From contig JBCBYO010000057.1 in NCBI GenBank assembly GCA_039815825.1, positions 1 to 8,963 of the forward strand: a stretch of 8,963 nt of DNA, in the 5' to 3' direction. Below, one piece after another: positions 1-6,617 of the stretch. The notes beneath the pieces are model-generated. The model made no database searches and was not told where the DNA came from. It saw nothing but the letters and a program-made list of their open reading frames with translations. Position numbers and translations under genes: made by a program. Source of the DNA: JBCBDX01 sp039815825 (GTDB lineage: Bacteria; Pseudomonadota; Alphaproteobacteria; Rhizobiales; Rhizobiaceae). Positions within the stretch are counted from its first letter, which is position 1; each line of letters opens with the position of its first letter.

Positions 1-285
1 CTAAAAGCGCAGATCGGCAAAAAGCGGCGCTAGTCCAAATCCGCCAGCGATTATGAGCAAATGCACGGTCCATACGAATGGGGCGATCGCTTTTTTTCGG
101 TCACCCATCATACCGATCATCGCCAAAAGCATGACAGTAACGGCCAGCAGCAGGATCGATGCTGCAAAGACAAGGAAAAGCGGCGTCAAGCCGAAGACAA
201 GAAGCGCCGCCTCGTCGAACGACGCGATCAAAATGAAAATTGCTGCCCACAAACCGCAATGCCAAACAATGCGATCAAAAACCAA
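1..285 (-). CDS. Small hydrophobic membrane protein of unknown function, downstream of nuoF
   Basis: This is a 94-residue open frame that I do not recognise as a named family. It is strongly hydrophobic, with likely membrane segments at about residues 5-22, 27-59 (long enough to be two passes, with a proline at 35) and 67-90. A charged GDRKK loop at 61-65 probably faces the cytoplasm. The only sensible start is TTG at 285-283, five bases after the nuoF stop. Upstream in the same frame there is no ATG or GTG before a stop, and a weak GGAA lies about eight bases ahead of the TTG. The stop TAG sits exactly at the window edge, so the gene is complete. Its position between nuoF and the expected nuoG suggests cotranscription with complex I. 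Rhodobacterales and Paracoccus nuo/nqo clusters are known to carry small unidentified frames of this sort. No role in assembly or proton pumping can be shown from sequence alone. Confidence 0.6.
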   Translation of the reverse strand: MVFDRIVWHCGLWAAIFILIASFDEAALLVFGLTPLFLVFAASILLLAVTVMLLAMIGMMGDRKKAIAPFVWTVHLLIIAGGFGLAPLFADLRF

Positions 286-290
286 AAGGC

Positions 291-1601
291 TTATTCCGCA
301 GCCACCAAAACCGGTTGCGTATCGTGCGCGTTGCGCGAGAACTCATCAATGCGTCGTTCGATCTCTGGGCGGAAGTGACGGATCAGGCCTTGAATTGGCC
401 AAGCGGCCGCGTCGCCGAGCGCACAAATGGTGTGGCCCTCAACCTGTTTGGTCACATCAAGCAGCATATCGATTTCGCGCTTTTGAGCGTTACCCGTCAC
501 CATGCGTTCCATCACACGCCACATCCAGCCGGTACCTTCACGACACGGTGTACACTGGCCGCAGCTTTCGTGCTTGTAGAAATAAGCAAGGCGGGCGATG
601 GCTTTAACGACGTCTGTCGACTTATCCATCACGATAACCGCGGCTGTTCCAAGGCCCGATTGCAGGGCACGCAGGGAATCAAAGTCCATCGGCGTGTCGA
701 TGATTTGTTCGGCTGGCACCATGGGGACCGATGAGCCACCCGGGATGACCGCTAGAAGATTGTCCCAACCACCACGAATACCGCCGCAGTGCTTATCGAT
801 CAGTTCCTTGAATGGGACCGACATCGCTTCTTCAAAGGTACAGGGATTGTTCACATGGCCGGATACGCAAAAAAGCTTGGTGCCCTTGTTGTTTTCCGCA
901 CCAAATGACGAGAACCACCCTGCCCCGCGGCGCAAAACTGTCGGCGCGACCGCAATGGATTCCACATTGTTGACCGTCGTCGGGCAGCCATAGAGGCCAA
1001 CGTTTGCTGGGAATGGAGGCTTTAAACGCGGCTGGCCTTTTTTACCTTCCAGCGACTCGATCAGCGCTGTTTCCTCTCCGCAGATATAAGCTCCAGCGCC
1101 ATGGTGCACGAAGACATCCATGTCCCAGCCGCAATTATTGTTCTTGCCGAGCAGGCCTGCGTCGTAACACTCGTCGATAGCCGCTTGCAGCGCTTCGCGT
1201 TCACGGATGTATTCACCGCGGATGTAAATGTAGGCCGTGTGCGCCTGCATCGCGCAACCCGCGATCAAACAACCTTCAATGAGGGTGTGTGGATCGTGAC
1301 GCATGATGTCGCGGTCCTTACACGTGCCCGGCTCTGACTCATCGGCGTTGACTACCAAGTAATGTGGGCGCTCGCCCACTTCCTTGGGCATAAATGACCA
1401 TTTGAGACCCGTCGGGAAACCTGCGCCGCCGCGACCCCGCAGATTGGATGCTTTCATCTCATTGATGATCCAATCGCGTCCTTTTTCAACGAGACCTTTT
1501 GTGTTGTCCCAGTGGCCCCGCGACATGGCACCTTTTAGCGACTTGTCACGCAGGCCGTATATGTTGGTGAAAATCCGGTCTTTGTCCTGAAGCATACCCA
1601 T
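291..1601 (-). CDS. nuoF: NADH-quinone oxidoreductase subunit F (51 kDa, NADH/FMN-binding)
   Basis: NuoF is the entry point of respiratory complex I. It binds NADH and FMN on the cytoplasmic tip and passes electrons to iron-sulfur cluster N3. The 436-residue protein has the expected family length. It shows the glycine-rich FMN/NADH loop GRGGAGFP at 56-63, a second nucleotide-binding stretch, GAGAYICGEETALIESLEG, at 168-186, and the cluster ligands ESCGQCTPC (C347, C350, C353) with C393 in TICALGD. The start at 1601 is preferred over the methionine two codons later, because an AAGGAG ribosome site at 1613-1618, inside the end of nuoE, lies 11 bases upstream. Only two bases separate it from the nuoE stop, so the pair is probably translationally coupled, as suits two subunits that form one subcomplex. 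All ligands are present and no damage is seen. Confidence 0.97.
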   Translation of the reverse strand: MGMLQDKDRIFTNIYGLRDKSLKGAMSRGHWDNTKGLVEKGRDWIINEMKASNLRGRGGAGFPTGLKWSFMPKEVGERPHYLVVNADESEPGTCKDRDIMRHDPHTLIEGCLIAGCAMQAHTAYIYIRGEYIREREALQAAIDECYDAGLLGKNNNCGWDMDVFVHHGAGAYICGEETALIESLEGKKGQPRLKPPFPANVGLYGCPTTVNNVESIAVAPTVLRRGAGWFSSFGAENNKGTKLFCVSGHVNNPCTFEEAMSVPFKELIDKHCGGIRGGWDNLLAVIPGGSSVPMVPAEQIIDTPMDFDSLRALQSGLGTAAVIVMDKSTDVVKAIARLAYFYKHESCGQCTPCREGTGWMWRVMERMVTGNAQKREIDMLLDVTKQVEGHTICALGDAAAWPIQGLIRHFRPEIERRIDEFSRNAHDTQPVLVAAE

Positions 1602-1603
1602 AA

Positions 1604-2908
1604 TCAGCGCGGCTCCTTACCGAAGACTTTGACATATTCGTCGCGGCCACCCTTGGCGAGTGCCGCAGCTTGTTTGACCCAATCATCGCGTTCGATGCGC
1701 CCTTTGAAGCGCAATTGGTCATCAACAACTGCAATATCATCTGCAGTCCACGCGGCGATTTGATGGAAATGCCAGAAACCCAATGAATTTAGCGTTTGCT
1801 CAAGCTTTGGTCCGACACCCGCGATCAATTTCAGATCGTCAGCTTTACCCTTCGGTTTTTCCATCCGGACCGGGCCAGATGAGCTTTTGCCTTTGGCAGC
1901 ACGGCCAGCCGCCGTTGCGGCGATTTTCATCGTCGGATTGCCGCCAGTGACCTTTTTCTTCGGTGCTGCCTTTGGCTTGACCGATGACGCGCCTTTGACG
2001 TTCTCAAGCACAGTGCCCGGGTCCGTACCCTGTGCACCCTTGGTGATCTTGACGTTTTTGGCTGGCTTGGCATCTTTTGTTGACGGCACTTCTTCTACAT
2101 CGATCGCGCTTAGCTTCGTGTTTATCGGGCTTTCTTGAACGCCCTTCGTTTTTTTGGCCTTCGGTGCCACTTTCGAAGCCGTCGTCGCCAGCTTCATCGT
2201 CGGGTTTTCGCTCGCTACCGGCTCCGCGGCCTTAACCGCCTTTTTCTTGGCAGCTGCTTTTTTGGCGGGCGCTTTCTTCTTTGGTGTTGACGCGACTACG
2301 TCATCGAGGAGCGTCAATGGACCGCCAACTGGCGCCGAGTAAATGCGGTCGATCTGCGGACCGGGCGTGATTGTGTCGCCCTTGCCGGCCTCAAACGCGT
2401 CAATGATTTCCTCAAGACGCTCTGGGGTTAGATCCTCGTAGGTATCGCGCCCGATCATAACCATCGGTGCGTTCACGCAAGCACCCTGACATTCAACTTC
2501 TTCCCATGACAGCGTTCCCTCGCCATTGCGTTGGAACTGCTGCCGGTTGATCTTATTCTGGCAAACTTTTTTCAGGTCCTCAGCGCCGCGCAGCATGCAC
2601 GGCGTTGTCCCACACACTTGGACGTGGGCTTTTGTACCAACCGGCTGCAGCATAAATTGCGTGTAGAAGGTTGCCACTTCCATCACACGGATGCGCGGCA
2701 TTTCGAGCATTTCCGATACATGCTCGATGGCTGCCTTGGTCACCCAACCGTCCTGCTCCTGCGCGAGCATCAAAAGCGGAATTACCGCAGACTGTTGCCG
2801 GCCTTTAGGGTATTTTTTGATCCATAACTTTGCTTCAGCCGCCTTCTCGCGATTGAACTTGAAGCCTTCAGGCTGGACGGCATCTTCTGCCAAACGACGA
2901 ACGGACAT
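1604..2908 (-). CDS. nuoE: NADH-quinone oxidoreductase subunit E (24 kDa) with long C-terminal extension
   Basis: Residues 1 to about 200 are the thioredoxin-like 24 kDa subunit of complex I. It carries the [2Fe-2S] cluster N1a on C99, C104, C140 and C144 (VCGTTPC and ECQGAC). Ordinary NuoE proteins are roughly 160-240 residues; this one has 434. After the core comes a low-complexity basic linker at about 208-356, rich in lysine, alanine and proline, which contains the motif NPTMK twice (235-239 and 324-328). The protein ends in a small folded domain at 357-434 that opens with DLKLIAGVGPKLEQTLNSLG (358-377), the form of a helix-hairpin-helix nucleic-acid-binding motif. The frame is continuous through all three parts. 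I recall similar tails on Rhodobacterales NuoE, so this is probably a lineage trait and not a local accident. The ATG overlaps the nuoD stop by one base (TAATG), implying coupled translation. Confidence 0.95.
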   Translation of the reverse strand: MSVRRLAEDAVQPEGFKFNREKAAEAKLWIKKYPKGRQQSAVIPLLMLAQEQDGWVTKAAIEHVSEMLEMPRIRVMEVATFYTQFMLQPVGTKAHVQVCGTTPCMLRGAEDLKKVCQNKINRQQFQRNGEGTLSWEEVECQGACVNAPMVMIGRDTYEDLTPERLEEIIDAFEAGKGDTITPGPQIDRIYSAPVGGPLTLLDDVVASTPKKKAPAKKAAAKKKAVKAAEPVASENPTMKLATTASKVAPKAKKTKGVQESPINTKLSAIDVEEVPSTKDAKPAKNVKITKGAQGTDPGTVLENVKGASSVKPKAAPKKKVTGGNPTMKIAATAAGRAAKGKSSSGPVRMEKPKGKADDLKLIAGVGPKLEQTLNSLGFWHFHQIAAWTADDIAVVDDQLRFKGRIERDDWVKQAAALAKGGRDEYVKVFGKEPR

Positions 2909-4098
2909 TAGCGGTCCACCTCACCAAACACGACATCGAGCGACCCGAGTACCGCTGAAACATCAGAAAGCATGTGCCCCCGGCACAGGAAATCCATGGC
3001 TTGCAGGTGCGCGTAGCTCGGGGCGCGCAATTTGCAGCGATATGGTTTGTTGGAACCATCGGACACCAGATAAACACCAAACTCACCCTTGGGCGCTTCC
3101 ACGGCCGCGTAGACCTCGCCTTCCGGCACTTTGTACCCTTCCGTGTAAAGCTTGAAGTGGTGGATCAGTGATTCCATCGACTTTTTCATCTCGCCGCGCT
3201 TGGGCGGAACCACCTTACCGTCGGTGTTAGAGACCGGGCCTTGTCCGTCGGGGCTCAAAAGCTTGTCGACACATTGGCGCATGATAAACGCCGATTGGCG
3301 CATCTCTTCCATGCGGATCAGATAACGGTCATAGCAATCGCCGTTTTTGCCGATCGGGATCTGGAACTCCATTTCCTCATAGCACTCATAGGGTTGCGAC
3401 TTGCGCAAATCCCAGCGGGCGCCTGAGCCACGGACCATCACCCCTGAAAAGCCCCACTCCCAGGCATCGCTTAATTCGACAACGCCGATATCGACGTTGC
3501 GTTGTTTGAAGATCCGGTTATCGGTCAGAAGACCGTCAATCTCGGTGACAACATCCAAGAACGGGTCGATCCAGTCGCCAATGTCTTGAATGAGCTTTTC
3601 AGGCAAGTCCTGGTGGACACCGCCAGGGCGGAAATAGGCGGCGTGCAAGCGCGCACCACACGCGCGCTCATAAAACACCATCAGCTTTTCGCGTTCTTCA
3701 AAACCCCAAACGATTGGCGTCAACGCACCGACATCGAGCGCCTGCGTACAGATATTCATCAAATGATTGAGAATTCGACCAATTTCTGAATAAAGAACAC
3801 GAACCAGTTGACCACGCTTAGGAATTTCTAATTCTAGCAACCGCTCGACTGCGAGTGCATAGGCGTGCTCTTGGTTCATCGGCGACACGTAATCAAGCCG
3901 GTCAAAATAAGGTACCGCCTGAAGGTAAGTCTTGTTTTCGATCAGCTTTTCAGTGCCGCGGTGCAGGAGCCCGATATGCGGATCCACGCGCTCACATACC
4001 TCGCCGTCCAACTCCAGAACGAGACGCAAGACGCCGTGCGCAGCCGGGTGTTGCGGTCCAAAGTTGATGTTAAAATTGCGGACATTGTGTTCTGTCAT
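2908..4098 (-). CDS. nuoD: NADH-quinone oxidoreductase subunit D (49 kDa, quinone site)
   Basis: NuoD lies in the connecting arm of complex I and, with NuoB, forms the ubiquinone-binding pocket next to cluster N2. The 396-residue protein shows GPQHPAAHGVLR near the N-terminus, the 49 kDa signature LHRGTEKLIE at 45-54, and the usual C-terminal ending LGSLDVVFGEVDR. By alignment from memory with Thermus Nqo4 (His38 and Tyr87), the quinone-contacting residues should be H21 and Y70, and both are present. The N-terminus is short compared with the Paracoccus form, starting just ahead of the NFNINFGPQHP stretch. The ATG at 4098 overlaps the nuoC stop by four bases (ATGA), and the stop overlaps the nuoE start, so nuoC-D-E look translationally coupled. 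Confidence 0.97.
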   Translation of the reverse strand: MTEHNVRNFNINFGPQHPAAHGVLRLVLELDGEVCERVDPHIGLLHRGTEKLIENKTYLQAVPYFDRLDYVSPMNQEHAYALAVERLLELEIPKRGQLVRVLYSEIGRILNHLMNICTQALDVGALTPIVWGFEEREKLMVFYERACGARLHAAYFRPGGVHQDLPEKLIQDIGDWIDPFLDVVTEIDGLLTDNRIFKQRNVDIGVVELSDAWEWGFSGVMVRGSGARWDLRKSQPYECYEEMEFQIPIGKNGDCYDRYLIRMEEMRQSAFIMRQCVDKLLSPDGQGPVSNTDGKVVPPKRGEMKKSMESLIHHFKLYTEGYKVPEGEVYAAVEAPKGEFGVYLVSDGSNKPYRCKLRAPSYAHLQAMDFLCRGHMLSDVSAVLGSLDVVFGEVDR

Positions 4099-4709
4099 TT
4101 GTCAGCTGCTTTCTCGTCGCCCGGCAGCACATAGTCGGCGCCTTCCCATGGGCTCAAAAAGTCAAAGTCGCGGAATTCCTGGCGCAGCTTGACGGGCTCA
4201 TACACGACCCGTTTGACTTCATCGTCGTAGCGCACCTCGTAATAACCGGTGAGCGGGAAGTCTTTGCGCAGCGGATAGCCATCAAACCCGTAATCGGTCA
4301 GCAGTCGGCGCAGGTCCGGATGGCCGGTGAAAAGAATGCCATACATGTCATAGGCTTCACGCTCGAACCAGTTAGCGCCTGGGAATACATCACAGACGCT
4401 GGGTACGGGCGTGTCTTCATCAACTTGGACCCGCAAGCGAATACGCTGGTTCAGCTTGGGAGACATCAGATGATAAACGACGTCAAAGCGCTTCTCGCGC
4501 CCTGGATAGTCGACGCCGCAAATGTCGACCATGCTGACAAATTGTGCCTGCATATCGCCCTTTAGCTTGGCGAGTACTTCCGCAATGTCACCGACATCGA
4601 CGAGGACGTTCAACTCTCCAAATGACAGGGACATGGATATGTCCGTGCCCGCGAGAACGTCTGCGACGGTATCTTGTAATTCTTCGATTGTTTCAGCGGT
4701 CTGCGCCAT
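4095..4709 (-). CDS. nuoC: NADH-quinone oxidoreductase subunit C (30 kDa)
   Basis: NuoC is the 30 kDa connecting subunit of complex I. It has no cofactor of its own and packs against NuoD. The 204-residue protein contains the family signature starting at E116 (EREAYDMYGILFTGHPDLRR) and continuing through LLTDYGFDGYPLRKDFPLTG to about 155. It is a stand-alone NuoC and not the NuoCD fusion found in enterobacteria. The start at 4709 follows a clear AGGAAAG ribosome site with eight bases between. The gap of 32 bases after nuoB is the largest within the visible operon, while the end overlaps nuoD by four bases. Confidence 0.96.
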   Translation of the reverse strand: MAQTAETIEELQDTVADVLAGTDISMSLSFGELNVLVDVGDIAEVLAKLKGDMQAQFVSMVDICGVDYPGREKRFDVVYHLMSPKLNQRIRLRVQVDEDTPVPSVCDVFPGANWFEREAYDMYGILFTGHPDLRRLLTDYGFDGYPLRKDFPLTGYYEVRYDDEVKRVVYEPVKLRQEFRDFDFLSPWEGADYVLPGDEKAADK

Positions 4710-4741
4710 GCAATCGTCTTTCCTGATCTAATATGCCGCGC

Positions 4742-5311
4742 CTAGCGCTCGATGGTGCCAGTGCGTCGGATTTTCTTTTGCAGCATCAAAATACCGTAAA
4801 GGAGTGCCTCGGCCGTTGGAGGGCATCCCGGAACATAGATATCGACCGGTACAATGCGGTCACAGCCGCGTACGACGGAGTAGCTGTAGTGATAGTAGCC
4901 GCCGCCATTGGCACACGAGCCCATGGAGATCACGTAGCGCGGCTCCGGCATCTGGTCGTATACCTTGCGCATGGCAGGTGCCATTTTGTTGGTCAACGTA
5001 CCAGCAACGATCATCACATCCGATTGTCTAGGGGAGCCACGCGGCGCAATACCAAAGCGCTCGGCATCATAGCGGGGCATGGATGTGTGCATCATTTCGA
5101 CCGCACAGCACGCCAAACCAAATGTCATCCACATGAGCGAGCCAGTACGCGCCCAGTTAATCAACTCATCAGTTGACGTGACCAAAAAACCCTTATCGGC
5201 GAGCTCATTGTTCATCTCGCCGAAAAAAGCATCATCGTGGCCAATCGGCTTGCCTGAGTTTGGATCAATCAACCCTTTGGGTTGCGGTGCGATCAGTGTG
5301 TTTCCAGACAT
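4742..5311 (-). CDS. nuoB: NADH-quinone oxidoreductase subunit B (20 kDa, cluster N2)
   Basis: NuoB (PSST homologue) carries the terminal [4Fe-4S] cluster N2, which hands electrons to ubiquinone at the interface with NuoD. The 189-residue protein has the characteristic tandem cysteines C68-C69 in GLACCAVEMM, C133 in GSCANGGG and C163 in VPGCPPTAEALLYG, so all four ligands are present. The N-terminal 45 residues or so form the usual variable extension. The ATG at 5311 follows the nuoA TGA stop by four bases. The ribosome site there is weak (GGGA-like), so reinitiation after nuoA is likely. Confidence 0.97.
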   Translation of the reverse strand: MSGNTLIAPQPKGLIDPNSGKPIGHDDAFFGEMNNELADKGFLVTSTDELINWARTGSLMWMTFGLACCAVEMMHTSMPRYDAERFGIAPRGSPRQSDVMIVAGTLTNKMAPAMRKVYDQMPEPRYVISMGSCANGGGYYHYSYSVVRGCDRIVPVDIYVPGCPPTAEALLYGILMLQKKIRRTGTIER

Positions 5312-5315
5312 TAAA

Positions 5316-5681
5316 TCAATCCCACTCCAACGCGCCTTTTTTCCATTCGTAGATAAAGCCGATGGTCAGCACCGCCAAGAACACCATCATCGACCAAAAT
5401 CCGAACATGCCAATGTCACTAAACGACACAGCCCAAGGGAAGAGGAACGCTACTTCCAAGTCAAAGATAATGAACAGGATTGCAACCAGATAAAAACGCA
5501 CATCGAATTTCATGCGTGCATCATCAAATGCATTAAATCCGCACTCGTAGGCCGACAGCTTTTCTGGGTCAGGGCTTTTATAAGCAACGATGAATGGCGC
5601 GATCAGCAATGCCAGACCGATGCCCAAGCTTATGAGAAAAAATATTAAAACTGGCAGATAGGATGCGACAACAGCTTCCAT
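5316..5681 (-). CDS. nuoA: NADH-quinone oxidoreductase subunit A (ND3-like membrane subunit)
   Basis: NuoA is a membrane subunit of complex I at the junction of the membrane and peripheral arms; its mitochondrial counterpart is ND3. The 121-residue protein has three membrane helices (about 8-33, 62-82 and 94-111). The loop between the first two contains YECGFNAFDDAR with C47, the residue matching the ND3 cysteine known from active/deactive studies. It is followed by the acidic FDLEVAFLFPW segment in helix two. I start it at ATG 5681, which gives the canonical N-terminus MEAVVASYLP. The frame stays open upstream to 5804, but that part looks unlike any NuoA. A GGGAA lies six bases before the ATG. 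It is the first gene of the visible nuo operon. Confidence 0.95.
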   Translation of the reverse strand: MEAVVASYLPVLIFFLISLGIGLALLIAPFIVAYKSPDPEKLSAYECGFNAFDDARMKFDVRFYLVAILFIIFDLEVAFLFPWAVSFSDIGMFGFWSMMVFLAVLTIGFIYEWKKGALEWD

Positions 5682-5738
5682 GGAATTCCCGATTTCTATG
5701 TCAGGCGCGACACAAGCCGCGCCACCCGATTGTCTCGG

Positions 5739-5766
5739 TGTATAAACGCTTCTTTCGCATGCGCAA
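5739..5766 (-). promoter_or_regulatory. Candidate promoter for the nuo operon
   Basis: Read on the minus strand, TTGCGC (5766-5761), 16 bases, then TATACA (5744-5739) resembles a sigma-70 type promoter and would give a leader of about 50 bases before nuoA. The -35 match is partial. Another TATACT-like hexamer lies further upstream near 5841-5846 without a good -35. This is inference from hexamer matching alone. Confidence 0.3.
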
Positions 5767-6000
5767 TATCGACAAACTGCGAAAATGACCGACCTTTTGC
5801 GCATTTGCGCCGATACTCAACTGGAAAAACCGCGAACGCTGGCAAGTATAAAAATAGCACATGAACTTCGACGTCATCTCGAGCGTTTAGAACTTGGTGA
5901 CCTAAACCTATCGACGCACAACGCGGTATCAACCATGGATTGCTGCCGGTAAATTCGGACTGAAATTCAATCGAGCTTCAAACTCAGCGAGAATGGCACG

Positions 6001-6025
6001 GCAAAGAAGACAGGAAGAACCTGTC
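6001..6025 (-). terminator. Possible terminator downstream of tRNA-Asp
   Basis: On the minus strand, GACAGG-TTCTT-CCTGTC forms a six-pair hairpin (6025-6009), followed by TTCTTTGC. The U-tract is interrupted by a C, and the hairpin is about 80 bases past the tRNA, so termination may be weak. Confidence 0.35.
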
Positions 6026-6107
6026 GTCGGGCTGAAAAATTACCCAAATCCGCGAAGTCTTTGCGAACAATATTTGTGTGTAAAATAATATTGGGGGTGT
6101 TGGAAAG

Positions 6108-6184
6108 TGGCGCGAGTGACGGGGCTCGAACCCGCGACCTCCGGCGTGACAGGCCGGCACTCTAACCAACTGAGCTACACCCGC
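6108..6184 (-). tRNA. tRNA-Asp (anticodon GUC)
   Basis: This is a full 77-base cloverleaf on the minus strand. The acceptor stem GCGGGTG pairs with CACTCGC (one G-U pair). The D arm begins TAGCTCAGTTGG, and the anticodon stem-loop GCCGG-CCTGTCACG-CCGG reads GTC. The T arm contains GGTTCGAGCC. The discriminator base is G73, an aspartate identity element, and CCA is encoded at the 3' end. It lies upstream of the nuo operon on the same strand and has its own promoter-like sequence at 6218-6246. Confidence 0.97.
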
Positions 6185-6217
6185 GCACCACATCCGCATC
6201 TGTGCGGAGTGAGCGGT

Positions 6218-6246
6218 CATCTAGGCCCATCAGCGTGGGGTGTCAA
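6218..6246 (-). promoter_or_regulatory. Likely promoter of tRNA-Asp
   Basis: On the minus strand a perfect -35 hexamer TTGACA (6246-6241) is followed by 17 bases and TAGATG (6223-6218). Start of transcription would fall near 6211, about 25 bases before the mature 5' end of the tRNA. Spacing and position fit a stable-RNA promoter well. Confidence 0.65.
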
Positions 6247-6316
6247 GCGCGGTCATACCCGGTTTTCAGCTTTTTTCGTGCCTGCGGATTACCAATAATT
6301 TCCGCGGCGCAGGGGC

Positions 6317-6345
6317 TTGCGCTTACGCCATTGCTTGCGTACAAG
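6317..6345 (+). promoter_or_regulatory. Candidate promoter of tRNA-Val
   Basis: TTGCGC (6317-6322), 17 bases, then TACAAG (6340-6345) lies just ahead of tRNA-Val, putting initiation a few bases before the mature 5' end at 6359. Both hexamers are imperfect matches; position is the main support. Confidence 0.4.
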
Positions 6346-6358
6346 CGCGCTTCGTTTA

Positions 6359-6434
<76 letters not shown>

Positions 6435-6617
6435 TATCTTATCCATCGATTGAATGGCCGGTGCTCCTTCGAAGAGTCATTATTGTGTTTCACGAGCGGA
6501 TCAGGCGACCAATTTCAAGAACAAAGTAGCTTATTATTCACTTGCCTTTGAGTGCATGGATGTTGCGGCGTCGCTCACGATATGTGAAGAAAAGAAACGA
6601 GTCCTTTTCAACTGCAT

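Larger units (their letters stand above)
5682..6107. other. Non-coding interval between tRNA-Asp and nuoA
   Basis: I find no convincing gene in these 426 bases. Short open frames across 5696-5932 and the upstream extension of nuoA have no recognisable protein features. The interval must contain the nuo promoter and the end of the tRNA-Asp transcript. Visible structure includes a GCGCA-TT-TGCGC palindrome at 5799-5810, an inverted repeat GTTTAG-N11-CTAAAC at 5885-5907, a terminator-like hairpin at 6009-6025, and an AT-rich stretch with AATATT at both ends (6069-6092). Arms this short can arise by chance. Confidence 0.6.

Noticed and set aside
53..607. Plus-strand open frame of 184 codons opposite the nuoF end and the small membrane gene
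   Set aside because: It runs antisense to the clearly coding nuoF, has no recognisable domain, and its composition looks like a reverse-frame shadow.
1604..2908. nuoE as two genes joined by a sequencing error
   Set aside because: The frame is open without interruption, the linker is typical low-complexity coding sequence, and similar long NuoE forms are remembered from Rhodobacterales.
4733..5176. Plus-strand open frame of 147 codons opposite nuoB
   Set aside because: It is antisense to nuoB, which has all four cluster ligands; there is no independent protein feature or ribosome site.
5682..5804. Upstream extension of nuoA by 41 codons
   Set aside because: The added residues are polar and cysteine-containing, unlike the hydrophobic start of NuoA proteins; ATG 5681 gives the canonical N-terminus.
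5696..5932. Minus-strand frame of 78 codons before nuoA
   Set aside because: It has no recognisable motif, overlaps the likely promoter region, and has no clear ribosome site.
6437..6446. DnaA-box-like TTATCCATC after tRNA-Val
   Set aside because: It is a single imperfect copy with no cluster or AT-rich unwinding region, so it is not evidence for an origin.
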